The position numbers were made by a program, and so were the translations under genes. Positions 35,656 through 44,545 of a stretch of 64,000 bases of DNA are shown here, in pieces. The notes under the pieces are model-generated. The model was not told where the DNA came from. It ran no database searches and was given only the letters and a program-made list of their open reading frames with translations. Source of the DNA: Enterococcus malodoratus ATCC 43197 (GTDB lineage: Bacteria > Bacillota > Bacilli > Lactobacillales > Enterococcaceae); contig NZ_KE136481.1 in assembly GCF_000407185.1 (NCBI RefSeq), positions 124,001 through 188,000 of the forward strand, read 5' to 3'. Position 1 is the first letter of the stretch, and each line of letters starts with the position of its first letter.

Positions 35656-36021
35656 TTCATTATAAAGTCGATCCATGCTTTTTTTGGTAAAAAATGCAAC
35701 GAATCGGCTTGTGATAAGTGAAGGAAATAAAAAAACACCGATAACTAGTCATTTATCGAAAAAATAGAATAAAAATCTCTCAGCAATGTTTAATAATTCA
35801 CATTTTTAAGGTATGATTAAACAAAGGTGGCAAATACCTAAAGCGAAGCCGCAGAAGGGATTCACTGAGAATTAATCTCAATTAGCCTGCGGGATTTGGA
35901 GCAGTTCATGTAAGATTGGATCTGTTTAAAAATTTATCTTTCCAGACGATAATAGTCAGCTTGTTCTGACTTTATATATGCACCACAAATGTATAAACCT
36001 ATAAAAGAAAGGATGAATGAA
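35656..36021 (+). promoter_or_regulatory. Promoter and structured leader of the flavodoxin-nfn-nifJ cluster
   Basis: A promoter is proposed with TTTAAT (35789-35794), 17 bases, and TATGAT (35812-35817). An imperfect 20-bp palindrome (35785-35804, right half TTCACATT) overlaps the -35 and resembles a Rex-type operator. The predicted leader of about 200 bases holds AGGT/ACCT (35825-35828 with 35836-35839), then CCGCAG/CTGCGG (35849-35854 with 35887-35892) enclosing TGAGA/TCTCA (35866-35870 with 35876-35880). It matched no riboswitch class that could be recalled. Function is inferred. Confidence 0.4.
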
Positions 36022-36471
36022 ATGACATTAGCAAAAATCGTTTATGCAACGAACACAGGAAACACAGAAGGAATCTCAGAAATTCTGGAGGATGCTTTTG
36101 AAGATATCGGCGTTGATGTTGAACGCGTGGATGCGGACGACGCAGAAGCGGATTTTTATGAAGATGCGGACATCTGTGTCCTAGCTACTTATACTGATGG
36201 AGACGGTGAACTGCCTTTTGACTTAGAAGACTTGCATGAGGAATTACCAGATGAAGATTTATCAGGAAAAATCTATGGCGTAGTAGGAAGCGGAGATAGC
36301 GAACTATATCCAGATTATTTCTGTCATGCGGCAGTTGCTTTCGATGAAGCCTTCGCGAAGACCGGGGCTAAAAAGGCAGCGGAAACTGTGAAGATCGAAA
36401 ACGAAGCTGATGACGAGGATGAAGAAGTATTGAAAGCATTTGTGAAAGCTTTGGTAGAAGCAGCGGAGTAA
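36022..36471 (+). CDS. Flavodoxin
   Basis: The 149-residue, strongly acidic FMN electron carrier has the phosphate loop TNTGNTEGI and the isoalloxazine-contact segments ATYTDGDGELPFD and GSGDSELYPDYFC. Long form is not evident. The ATG at 36022 is chosen because GAAAGGA lies 8 bases upstream. It is the first gene before nfnA, nfnB and nifJ and thus is the likely electron acceptor of the pyruvate oxidoreductase, in place of a ferredoxin. Confidence 0.93.
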   Translation: MTLAKIVYATNTGNTEGISEILEDAFEDIGVDVERVDADDAEADFYEDADICVLATYTDGDGELPFDLEDLHEELPDEDLSGKIYGVVGSGDSELYPDYFCHAAVAFDEAFAKTGAKKAAETVKIENEADDEDEEVLKAFVKALVEAAE

Positions 36472-36500
36472 GAATCACATTGGAAGAATGGGGTGAGAAT

Positions 36501-37337
36501 TTGTTTAAAGTATTAGAACGCAAGGAGTTGGCACCAACTGAGTACGAAATTTTAGTTGATGCTCCACGAATTGCCAAGAAAGCACAACCGGGGCAGTTTG
36601 TGATCTTGCGAATCGACGAACAGGGTGAGCGGATTCCGCTGACGGTCGTTGATACAGACAAAGAAGCGGGTTGGGTACGCTTAATCTTTCAAGTGATCGG
36701 CAAATCGACAGCCCAGCTCGCTACAGTCATGGCTGGTGAAGCCTTGATGGATATTGTTGGACCGCTTGGTAAGGCGACCGATATTGAAAATTATGGTACC
36801 GTTCTCTTGGTTGGCGGCGGTGTTGGGATCGCAGCATTGTTCCCAATCGTCAAAGGACTAAAAGAAGCAGGAAATCATGTGATCACGATTCTTGGTGCAA
36901 AAAATGCCGAGTTGTTGATTCTGCAGGACGAGTGTGCGGAATATTCAGATGAGTTGATTTTGATGACTGACGATGGGTCAGTTGGGCAAAAAGGGCTCGT
37001 GACTCAAGCAATGGAAGAAGTCTTCCAGCGCGAGGAGATTTCAATGGCTTGGGCGATCGGTCCAAGTATCATGATGAAATTTTGTACATTGACTGCGCAA
37101 AAGTATGATGTACCGATTTATGTGTCATTAAATCCGATCATGATCGACGGCACAGGAATGTGCGGCGGTTGTCGGGTGACAGTGGCGGATTCGATTAAGT
37201 TCGCCTGTGTTGACGGGCCGGAATTTTTAGGCGAAGAAGTCGATTGGGATGAATTTGTCAATCGAATGCAGCAATATCGTCCAGAAGAAATGATGGCAAA
37301 CGATAGATATGAAAAGCAGGTGAGTTCGAATGGCTAA
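36501..37337 (+). CDS. nfnA: NfnA-like ferredoxin/flavodoxin:NADP reductase subunit (SudB type)
   Basis: The 278-residue protein has a ferredoxin-reductase-type FAD domain (about 1-95, with PGQFVILRI and RIPLTVVD), an NAD-binding domain (LLVGGGVGIAALFPIVK) and a C-terminal [2Fe-2S] segment with cysteines in GTGMCGGCRVTV and FACVDGPEF. This matches the small subunit of NADH-dependent reduced ferredoxin:NADP oxidoreductase and sulfide dehydrogenase SudB. The TTG at 36501 gives the usual FKVLERKELAP start; GGGGTG is 5 bases upstream. It overlaps nfnB by 8 bases. Confidence 0.88.
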   Translation: MFKVLERKELAPTEYEILVDAPRIAKKAQPGQFVILRIDEQGERIPLTVVDTDKEAGWVRLIFQVIGKSTAQLATVMAGEALMDIVGPLGKATDIENYGTVLLVGGGVGIAALFPIVKGLKEAGNHVITILGAKNAELLILQDECAEYSDELILMTDDGSVGQKGLVTQAMEEVFQREEISMAWAIGPSIMMKFCTLTAQKYDVPIYVSLNPIMIDGTGMCGGCRVTVADSIKFACVDGPEFLGEEVDWDEFVNRMQQYRPEEMMANDRYEKQVSSNG

Positions 37338-38739
37338 ACGCAGTTACACAAAAACACCAATGAGAGAACAATCACCTGAGATCCGAAACCAAAACTTTGA
37401 TGAAGTTGCTTTAGGCTATTCATTAGAAGAAGGACAACTGGAAGCTAGCCGCTGTTTACAGTGTAAAAATGCGCCTTGTATTACGAATTGTCCAGTAATG
37501 ATCGATATCCCTGGTTTTATTAAGGCTATTGAAGATGCAGATATGCCGCTGGCTTATGAAATTTTGAGTCGTTATACGAACCTGCCGGCAATTTGCGGGC
37601 GTGTTTGTCCACAGGAAAAACAATGCGAAATGGTCTGCCGTTTGGGCCGTTCGAAGAAGTTTGAACCTGTAGCGATTGGGAAATTGGAACGGCTAGTCGC
37701 TGATTGGGCGTTGGAACAACCAGTTGAATACAAAGAAGTTTCTGGTGATAAAGGACGCGTCGCAGTGATCGGTTCTGGACCTTCCGGGCTAACAGCAGCC
37801 GGTGATTTAGCGAAATTAGGCTATGATGTCACTGTTTATGAAGCGTTACATGCTCCAGGCGGTGTATTAACTTACGGAATTCCTGAGTTTCGTCTGCCAA
37901 AAAGTACTGTGAAGCAGGAAATTGAGCGAATCGTGGCTCAAGGAGTAAAAATCGAAACCAATGTGGTTGTCGGAAAAACGATCACGATGGATGAGATCAT
38001 CACCGATTTTGACGCCTGCTATTTATCTGTCGGCGCAGGGGCACCTAGATTCCAAGGGATTAAAGGGACGTCATTAAATGGTGTCTACTCGTCTAGTGAG
38101 TATTTAACACGGGTTAATTTGATGCACGGCTATCAGTTCCCGCAATATGATACGCCAGTTCAAAAATCGAAAAATGTCGTGGTCATCGGCGGCGGGAACG
38201 TTGCGATGGATGCGGCACGATCCGCGAAACGTTTAGGCGCGGAAAAAGTATCAATCGTTTATCGACGTTCGCTGGAGGAATTGCCAGCGCGTGAAGAAGA
38301 ATATCATCATTCAGTCGAAGAAGGAATCGAATACCATTGGTTGACGAATCCAGTCGAATACATAAATGATGGCTCAGGACGTCTATCAGCCGTTAAATGT
38401 GTTCAAATGGAATTGGGCGAGCCTGATGATTCTGGTCGTCGTCGGCCAATCGTGATTCCTGGCAGCGAGTTCGTTATTGAGGCAGATACAGCGATTGAAG
38501 CAATTGGTCAAGGGGCCAACAAAGTTCTATTAGATACATTCCCTGAACTAGCACTGAATAAATGGGGCTACATCGACGCAGATGAGGAAACCTGCGCGAC
38601 TTCAATTCCGGGTGTTTTTGCCGGCGGAGATATCGTGACGGGGGCAGCAACAGTTATCTTAGCGATGGGTGCTGGAAAAATCGCAGCAAATGAAATTGAT
38701 CAATATATTCAAAAGACAAAGCAGGAGCAGTTGGTTTAA
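37330..38739 (+). CDS. nfnB: NfnB-like subunit (GltD-related flavoprotein, SudA type)
   Basis: The 469-residue flavoprotein is of the glutamate synthase small-subunit type. The N-terminal domain carries cysteines for two [4Fe-4S] clusters (CLQCKNAPCITNCP and CGRVCPQEKQCEMVC). FAD binding follows (VAVIGSGPSGLTAAGDLAKL), then NADP(H) binding (VVVIGGGNVAMDAARSAKRLG) and the C-terminal GVFAGGDIVTGAATVI. No glutamate synthase large subunit is nearby, and the pairing with an NfnA-type gene makes an electron-bifurcating or transhydrogenating Nfn complex more likely than glutamate synthase. Confidence 0.88.
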   Translation: MAKRSYTKTPMREQSPEIRNQNFDEVALGYSLEEGQLEASRCLQCKNAPCITNCPVMIDIPGFIKAIEDADMPLAYEILSRYTNLPAICGRVCPQEKQCEMVCRLGRSKKFEPVAIGKLERLVADWALEQPVEYKEVSGDKGRVAVIGSGPSGLTAAGDLAKLGYDVTVYEALHAPGGVLTYGIPEFRLPKSTVKQEIERIVAQGVKIETNVVVGKTITMDEIITDFDACYLSVGAGAPRFQGIKGTSLNGVYSSSEYLTRVNLMHGYQFPQYDTPVQKSKNVVVIGGGNVAMDAARSAKRLGAEKVSIVYRRSLEELPAREEEYHHSVEEGIEYHWLTNPVEYINDGSGRLSAVKCVQMELGEPDDSGRRRPIVIPGSEFVIEADTAIEAIGQGANKVLLDTFPELALNKWGYIDADEETCATSIPGVFAGGDIVTGAATVILAMGAGKIAANEIDQYIQKTKQEQLV

Positions 38740-38753
38740 GCGAGGTGCAAATG

Positions 38754-41700
38754 ATGAAAACGATGAAAACAATGGATGGAAACACTGCGGCAGCGCATAT
38801 CTCTTACGCGTTTACTGAAGTAGCAGGGATCTATCCGATCACTCCTAGTTCAACGATGGCGGAAGTCGTTGACGAGTGGGCAGAACAAGGTCGTAAAAAC
38901 ATTTTTAATGAAACAGTCAAAGTAGTTGAGATGCAATCAGAAGCAGGCGCCGCTGGAACAGTTCACGGTTCGTTAAAAACCGGGGTATTAACCACGACTT
39001 ATACAGCTTCGCAAGGTTTATTATTGATGATTCCAAATATGTTCAAAATTGCTGGTGAGTTGCTGCCAACCGTTTTCCACGTAGCGGCACGTGCAGTATC
39101 AACAAACGCCTTAAGTATTTTCGGTGATCACAGTGATGTCATGGCTGCCCGTCAAACAGGTTTTTGTATGTTGGCTGAAGGCGGCGTTCAAGAAGTAATG
39201 GATCTATCAGCGGTAGCTCACTTGGCGAGTATCGAAGGCAAGTTGCCGTTCATGAATTTCTTTGATGGATTCAGAACGAGTCATGAGCTGCAAAAAATCG
39301 AAGTTATTGATTACGAAGATTTGAAAGCAATGATGAACTGGGAAGCTTTAGCTGATTTTAGAAAGTTAGGAATGAACCCTAATCGTCCTAATGTATCAGG
39401 GACAGCACAAAATCCCGATATTCATTTCCAACAAAGAGAAACAGTCAATCGCTACTATGACGAAATGCCTGCGATTGTGCAGAAATACATGAATAAGATC
39501 AATGAGCTGCGCGGTACGAATTATGATCTGACCAATTACTACGGCGATCCAGAGGCGACAGAAGTAATTATCGCGATGGGCTCTGCTTCACCAACAATTC
39601 AGCAAACAGTAGATTATTTAAATCAAAACGGGCGCAAAGTCGGCTTCCTAGATATTCACTTGTACCGTCCATTCCCAGCAGAAAACTTGTTGGAAAAATT
39701 GCCTGCAACAGTTGAAAAAGTTGCGGTGTTAGACCGTACGAAGGAACCTGGATCTGACGGCGAACCATTGCTGCTGGATGTACAAAGTGTTCTCTATCGT
39801 CATACGAATCGTCCAATCGTGATCGGCGGACGTTACGGTATTGCATCAAAAGATGTGACACCAGACCAAATCGTAGCCGTATTTGATCACCTATTAGTAC
39901 CAGCGGCAGATATGAAGCAGCGCTTTACGGTCGGCATCAAGGATGATGTAACGAATCTATCCCTGCCAATGAGCGATGTGTTAGATTTGACGCCAAAATC
40001 GACTTTCCAGGCAAAATTCTGGGGACTCGGTTCAGATGGTACAGTCGGAGCCAACAAACAAGCCATCAAAATTATTGGGAACAACACGGATTATTATGCG
40101 CAAGCCTATTTCTCTTATGATTCGAAGAAATCTGGCGGTTTGACAAATTCTCATTTGCGTTTCGGGAAAGAACCGATTCTTTCGACCTACAATGTTGAAG
40201 CAGCAGACTTTGTCGGTTGTCATAACAGTGCGTACATCCACCAATATGACCTAGTAAAAGGCTTGAAAGACGGCGGAACCTTCTTGCTTAACACTGTTTG
40301 GGATGAAGAAAAAGTCAAGAAACTATTGCCAGGCCGGATCAAACGTTATCTAGCTGAGCATGATATTAATTTCTATATTATCAACGCGATGGAAATCGCT
40401 CAAAAGACTGGACTAGGCGGCCGAATCAACCAAGTAATGTCGACAGCGTTCTTTGAATTGACCGATATCATGGATCATGACACTTACTTGCCACTGCTTA
40501 AAGCAGAGGTAGATGCGGCATACGGGAAGAAATCCAGAACAATCGTTGAACGAAATTGCGAAGCGATTGATGCAACGGTTGCTGAATTGAGAAAAGTTGA
40601 GATTCCAGCTGAATGGGCAGAGATCGAAGTTCGTCCGCAGGTTAACGGTGAAGACCAAAATAAACCAGCGTACATTCGCAATATTTTAGAACCGATCAAT
40701 CGTCAAGAAGGCAATCAGCTTTCTGTTAATGACTTGATCGAAAACGGAATGCTAGGCGGCGTGATGCCTTCTGGTACTGCGGCTTATGAGAAACGCGGAA
40801 TTGCTTTGGAAGTCCCTGAATGGATTCCTGAAGCGTGTACGATGTGTAATGAATGTGCCTTTGTTTGTCCACATGCGGCGATTCGCCCATTCCTTGCAGA
40901 TGAAGCAGAGATGGAGGCCGCTCCTGAAGGATTTATCACACGGGATATGCGCGGAAAAGACGGCTTCAAGTATCGCATCCAAGTGTCGTTGGAAGATTGT
41001 ACAGGCTGCGGACTTTGTGTAGAGGCTTGTCCAGCGAAAGAAAAAGCGTTGGTTATGAAGTCGTATGAGGACCAAAGAGATCAAGCTGTGAACTGGGCTT
41101 TTGCAATGACCTTACGTCAAAAAGAAAATCCAGCGAAGAAATTCTCAGTCAAGGGTTCGCAATTCGAACAACCATTGTTAGAGTTCTCTGGAGCCTGCGG
41201 CGGTTGCGGCGAAACACCTTACGTGAAACTTTTGACACAGCTTTATGGAGATCGCATGATGGTGGCTAACACCACCGGCTGTTCTTCAATTTGGGGCGGT
41301 TCTGCACCAGCGACTCCGTATACAGTCAACAAGGATGGACGGGGACCAGCGTGGAGTAATTCACTCTTTGAGGATAATGCTGAATACGGTTTGGGTATGC
41401 ACGTAGCGAATGAAACCAAACGGAATCGTGTCGCAAACAAAGTTGAAGCAGCTTTGGACAAAGGTATCGGTTCTGAGGATACAAGAGCACAGTTGCAAGA
41501 CTGGCTAGACCATATCTTAGAAGGCGAAGGCAGTCAGCAACGAGCTGCTAAACTGGGAGCAACGCTGAGCGAGGAAACAGACGAGGCTTTGCAATCAATT
41601 TTAGCCGACAAAGATATGTTTGTGAAACCAAGTCAATGGATTATCGGTGGCGATGGCTGGGCGTATGATATCGGCTTTAGCGGAATCGATCACGTTTTAG

Positions 41701-42281
41701 CTTCAGGTGAAGACGTGAATATTCTGGTGATGGATAATGAAGTTTATGCCAATACAGGCGGTCAAATGTCGAAAGCAACGCCATCAGCGGCGATTGCGAA
41801 ATTCGCGGCCGGCGGTAAGAAGACGAAGAAAAAGGATCTAGGAATGATTGCGATGACTTACCGGGACGTGTATGTTGCGCAAGTCGCAATTGAAGCGAAT
41901 CCGACACAAGCATTGAAAGCGATCCAAGAAGCGGAAGCTTACCCTGGGCCATCATTGATTATCGGCTATACTCCATGTATCAATCATGGTATTCGCGGCG
42001 GCATGAGTCAATCAATCGAGGAATCGAAGAAAGCTGTAGAGTCTGGTTATTGGCCGCTTTATCGCTTCGATCCTGTTCGAGCGCAAAAGGGCAAAGACCC
42101 AATGCGAATCGACTTCAAGAAAACGGACTTCAGTAAAATGAATGCATTCCTTGAAGGACAAACACGTTTTTCTGCTTTACACAACATCAAGAAAGATGAT
42201 GAGCTGGTAGAAGAAATGCTGAACCAGACGGTAGAGGATATGGAAGAACGTGCAAAAAGCTATACAGAATTAACGAAATAA
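38754..42281 (+). CDS. nifJ: Pyruvate:flavodoxin/ferredoxin oxidoreductase
   Basis: The 1175-residue single-chain PFOR oxidises pyruvate and CoA to acetyl-CoA and CO2 and passes two electrons to flavodoxin. Domains in order: the pyruvate-binding domain (YPITPSSTMAEVVDEWAEQG), the gamma domain, a 2x[4Fe-4S] ferredoxin domain near residues 690-765 (CTMCNECAFVCP and CTGCGLCVEACP), and the TPP domain with proximal-cluster cysteines (GACGGCGETP and TTGCSSIWGG) and MDNEVYANTGGQMSKATP. The ATG at 38754 follows GAGGTG by 6 bases. The enzyme is oxygen-sensitive, so the cluster is expected under anaerobic conditions. It is last in its operon. Confidence 0.96.
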   Translation: MKTMKTMDGNTAAAHISYAFTEVAGIYPITPSSTMAEVVDEWAEQGRKNIFNETVKVVEMQSEAGAAGTVHGSLKTGVLTTTYTASQGLLLMIPNMFKIAGELLPTVFHVAARAVSTNALSIFGDHSDVMAARQTGFCMLAEGGVQEVMDLSAVAHLASIEGKLPFMNFFDGFRTSHELQKIEVIDYEDLKAMMNWEALADFRKLGMNPNRPNVSGTAQNPDIHFQQRETVNRYYDEMPAIVQKYMNKINELRGTNYDLTNYYGDPEATEVIIAMGSASPTIQQTVDYLNQNGRKVGFLDIHLYRPFPAENLLEKLPATVEKVAVLDRTKEPGSDGEPLLLDVQSVLYRHTNRPIVIGGRYGIASKDVTPDQIVAVFDHLLVPAADMKQRFTVGIKDDVTNLSLPMSDVLDLTPKSTFQAKFWGLGSDGTVGANKQAIKIIGNNTDYYAQAYFSYDSKKSGGLTNSHLRFGKEPILSTYNVEAADFVGCHNSAYIHQYDLVKGLKDGGTFLLNTVWDEEKVKKLLPGRIKRYLAEHDINFYIINAMEIAQKTGLGGRINQVMSTAFFELTDIMDHDTYLPLLKAEVDAAYGKKSRTIVERNCEAIDATVAELRKVEIPAEWAEIEVRPQVNGEDQNKPAYIRNILEPINRQEGNQLSVNDLIENGMLGGVMPSGTAAYEKRGIALEVPEWIPEACTMCNECAFVCPHAAIRPFLADEAEMEAAPEGFITRDMRGKDGFKYRIQVSLEDCTGCGLCVEACPAKEKALVMKSYEDQRDQAVNWAFAMTLRQKENPAKKFSVKGSQFEQPLLEFSGACGGCGETPYVKLLTQLYGDRMMVANTTGCSSIWGGSAPATPYTVNKDGRGPAWSNSLFEDNAEYGLGMHVANETKRNRVANKVEAALDKGIGSEDTRAQLQDWLDHILEGEGSQQRAAKLGATLSEETDEALQSILADKDMFVKPSQWIIGGDGWAYDIGFSGIDHVLASGEDVNILVMDNEVYANTGGQMSKATPSAAIAKFAAGGKKTKKKDLGMIAMTYRDVYVAQVAIEANPTQALKAIQEAEAYPGPSLIIGYTPCINHGIRGGMSQSIEESKKAVESGYWPLYRFDPVRAQKGKDPMRIDFKKTDFSKMNAFLEGQTRFSALHNIKKDDELVEEMLNQTVEDMEERAKSYTELTK

Positions 42282-42293
42282 TCGCTAATAACA

Positions 42294-42332
42294 AATAGCG
42301 TTGGTAGAATCATCTACCAACGCTATTGTTTT
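42294..42332 (+). terminator. nifJ terminator
   Basis: A perfect 15-bp stem (42294-42308 with 42313-42327) with a 4-base loop is followed by GTTTT. Confidence 0.85.
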
Positions 42333-42348
42333 AACTATGGACAAATAA

Positions 42349-42374
42349 AAAAACCGATCAAATGATCGGTTTTT
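42349..42374. terminator. rpsT terminator (minus strand), possibly bidirectional
   Basis: A perfect 12-bp stem (42349-42360 with 42363-42374) has A and T runs on both sides, close to the end of rpsT. Confidence 0.8.
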
Positions 42375-42375
42375 A

Positions 42376-42630
42376 TTATTTAGCTAATTTTTTAGCAAGA
42401 CGTGCTTTATCACGGTTTGCTTTGTTTTTGTGAATCAAACCTTTTGATTCAGCCATATCGATCGCTTTAGCAGCTTCGTTGTAAAGTTCGTTCATATTTT
42501 CAGCGCCAGCAGCTGCCGCTTCTTCAAATTTCTTAACAGTAGTACGCATTGCGCTCATTTGTGATGAGTTTCTAGCGTTAGCAACTTCGCTAGTGCGAAC
42601 ACGTTTGATTGCAGATTCAATGTTTGGCAT
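42376..42630 (-). CDS. rpsT: 30S ribosomal protein S20
   Basis: The 84-residue, very basic helical protein binds 16S rRNA early in 30S assembly. It has [20 protein letters not shown] at the start and the C-terminal [19 protein letters not shown]. The ATG at 42630 follows GGAGGTG by 7 bases; the longer open frame upstream is leader. It is monocistronic with its own promoter and terminator, and faces the opposite way to nifJ. Confidence 0.97.
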   Translation of the reverse strand: MPNIESAIKRVRTSEVANARNSSQMSAMRTTVKKFEEAAAAGAENMNELYNEAAKAIDMAESKGLIHKNKANRDKARLAKKLAK

Positions 42631-42656
42631 GGATTTCACCTCCGAATTCAGTCTTA

Positions 42657-42717
42657 TACGGTTATAGCCGTACAATTCAACATTACTCATTATACATAAA
42701 GCCGCTTTTCAATGCAA
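42657..42717 (-). promoter_or_regulatory. rpsT promoter with a leader hairpin
   Basis: On the minus strand, TTGCAT (42712-42717), a 17-base spacer and TATAAT (42689-42694) form the promoter. In the leader, TACGG (42657-42661) and CCGTA (42668-42672) form a 5-bp hairpin with a 6-base loop just upstream of the ribosome binding site. S20 is autoregulated in other bacteria, but this hairpin's role is unproven. Confidence 0.55.
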
Positions 42718-42857
42718 TAAAATCGTGACAAGTTTTTTTCCTTAACAGAAATTAAGAAAAAATAAGTGGAAAAAAGAGACAAATCTTGAATTTTAAGGAC
42801 TGAATGGATTCGGTATGCTATCATAACTTTGGAAATAAAAAAAATGGTGGTGCAGCA

Positions 42858-43871
42858 ATGAGTATTGCATTAGTTGTAACGATAACATTAGTAATGGGTG
42901 TTGTTTTTGTTAATGGTTGGACAGATGCGCCAAACGCAATTGCCACGGCTGTCTCGACACGGGTATTGAAACCAAATGTCGCAATTTGGATGGCGGTTGC
43001 AATGAACTTCTTAGGTGCCCTTGTGATGACGTACTTTAATTCACAGGTTGCGGAGACGATTAGTAATATCGTGACTTTTGAAGGAGCGGGGAATGCCGCA
43101 CAAGTTGCGCTGGCGGCGTCTTTATTTGCGATTGTTGTCTGGGCGGTGGCCGCTTGGTATTTCGGGATTCCCACAAGCGAATCTCATGCACTGATTGCCG
43201 GATTGACTGGATCAGCTATGGCGATGGGCGGATTGGAAGCGGTTAGCGGTGCAGAGTGGACCAAGGTTATTGTAGGGTTGATTGTTTCAACAATGATGGG
43301 ATTCGGCGGCGGATGGCTGGTCACGAAGCTTATTACGATTATTTTTCAGGACGTCTCCAGACGGATCGCCAATCATGTATTTACTATCGGTCAGGCAATC
43401 AGTGCTGCAATGAATGCCTTTTTGCACGGTGCGCAAGATGGACAAAAATTCATGGGGGTCTTCATGTTAGGCCTTTTCTACAATAATCTAGCGGAGAAAA
43501 CAGGTAACGGTTTTGTTATTCCTTTATGGGTAATGGTTCTTTGTTCATTGACGATGGGCTTAGGAACTTCCGTTGGCGGAATGAAGATCATAAAGTCTGT
43601 CGGAATGGATATGGTAAAGCTGGAACGGTATCAAGGCTTCGCGGCGGATTTAAGTGCCGCAATCTGCCTCTTCCTAGCGTCGGTTTTCGGTGTTCCAGTT
43701 TCTACAACACATACTAAAACAACTGCGATCATGGGCGCAGGAGCCGCTAGACGCGCTTCCAGCGTTGATTGGAGTATTGTAAAAGAAATGATTAGCGCAT
43801 GGCTGTTGACCTTTCCTGGTTGCGGAGCCATCGCATTTGTTATGACGAAGTTTTTTGTCGCAATCTTTTAA
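42858..43871 (+). CDS. pit: Low-affinity inorganic phosphate transporter, PiT family
   Basis: The 337-residue membrane protein has about ten helices and the two PiT signature repeats: GWTDAPNAIATAVSTRVLKP near the N-terminus and HGAQDGQKFMGVF, with VPVSTTHTKTTAIMGAG. The family moves metal-phosphate complexes with protons. The ATG at 42858 follows GGTGG by 8 bases and matches the usual short N-terminus. It is 15 bases before the DUF47 gene and certainly co-transcribed with it. Confidence 0.93.
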   Translation: MSIALVVTITLVMGVVFVNGWTDAPNAIATAVSTRVLKPNVAIWMAVAMNFLGALVMTYFNSQVAETISNIVTFEGAGNAAQVALAASLFAIVVWAVAAWYFGIPTSESHALIAGLTGSAMAMGGLEAVSGAEWTKVIVGLIVSTMMGFGGGWLVTKLITIIFQDVSRRIANHVFTIGQAISAAMNAFLHGAQDGQKFMGVFMLGLFYNNLAEKTGNGFVIPLWVMVLCSLTMGLGTSVGGMKIIKSVGMDMVKLERYQGFAADLSAAICLFLASVFGVPVSTTHTKTTAIMGAGAARRASSVDWSIVKEMISAWLLTFPGCGAIAFVMTKFFVAIF

Positions 43872-43886
43872 GAAGGGGATCAAAAC

Positions 43887-44510
43887 ATGGCTAGAAAAAA
43901 ACAATTCGATTATTTCGGCAGAATGGAACAAATGGCACAATACGCGTCTGAATCGGCAACATTATTACTAGATTTAATCACGAATTACTCGACTGAAAAA
44001 TTTATTGATAAATCTGAAAAAATCCATCGTTTGGAGGATGAAGGGGACCGTATTCTGAAAGAAATTATGACGGAACTGTATGATGCCTTTATTACACCGA
44101 TTGATCGCGAAGACATTATCTTGATTGCGAACCGGTTAGATGACATTTTAGATGAATTAAACGCGACTACCTATTTGTTTGAGAACTTATTGGTTTACAC
44201 GATTCGGCCAAATACGGATCAATTTCTTCAATTAGTTGTGACAGCTACTTCCGATGTGGTTCAAGCAACAAAAGAGTTTGCAAAGTTCAAACATTCAAAG
44301 GTGCTAAAACAATATATTGAGCAGGTAAGCAAAACGGAGTCAGAAGCCGATAAGCTATACAGCTCATTGGTGAAGAATCTTTTCGCAAACGAGAAGGATC
44401 CGATCGAAGTCATCAAATGGCGGGATATTTATAATCACCTTGAGAAGATTACTGATGCTTGTGAAGCTGCCGCAGATATCATCGAAGGCTTAGTAATCAA
44501 AAATTCATAG
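43887..44510 (+). CDS. DUF47 family PhoU-like protein, partner of Pit
   Basis: The 207-residue helical protein has the DUF47/PhoU-like pattern (FGRMEQMAQYASESATLLLD, then HRLEDEGDRILKEIMTELYD). It is paired with pit in many bacteria and is thought to modulate the transporter. Ribosome binding site is AGAAGGGGATC. The metal-binding E/DxxxD-type residues of PhoU are partly present (LEDEGDR and LEKITDACEAAADIIE). Confidence 0.92.
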   Translation: MARKKQFDYFGRMEQMAQYASESATLLLDLITNYSTEKFIDKSEKIHRLEDEGDRILKEIMTELYDAFITPIDREDIILIANRLDDILDELNATTYLFENLLVYTIRPNTDQFLQLVVTATSDVVQATKEFAKFKHSKVLKQYIEQVSKTESEADKLYSSLVKNLFANEKDPIEVIKWRDIYNHLEKITDACEAAADIIEGLVIKNS

Positions 44511-44511
44511 C

Positions 44512-44545
44512 AAAAAAGGTAGAATCTAGAGATTCTACCTTTTTT
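44512..44545. terminator. Bidirectional terminator between the DUF47 gene and the P-type ATPase gene
   Basis: A perfect stem of about 15 bp (44512-44526 with 44531-44545) has a TAGA loop, with A and T runs on its two sides. Confidence 0.85.

Noticed and set aside
35820-35900. TPP riboswitch or T-box upstream of the flavodoxin gene, suggested by CTGAGA and GGTGGC
   Set aside because: The other conserved segments of those classes are absent, and spacing does not fit.
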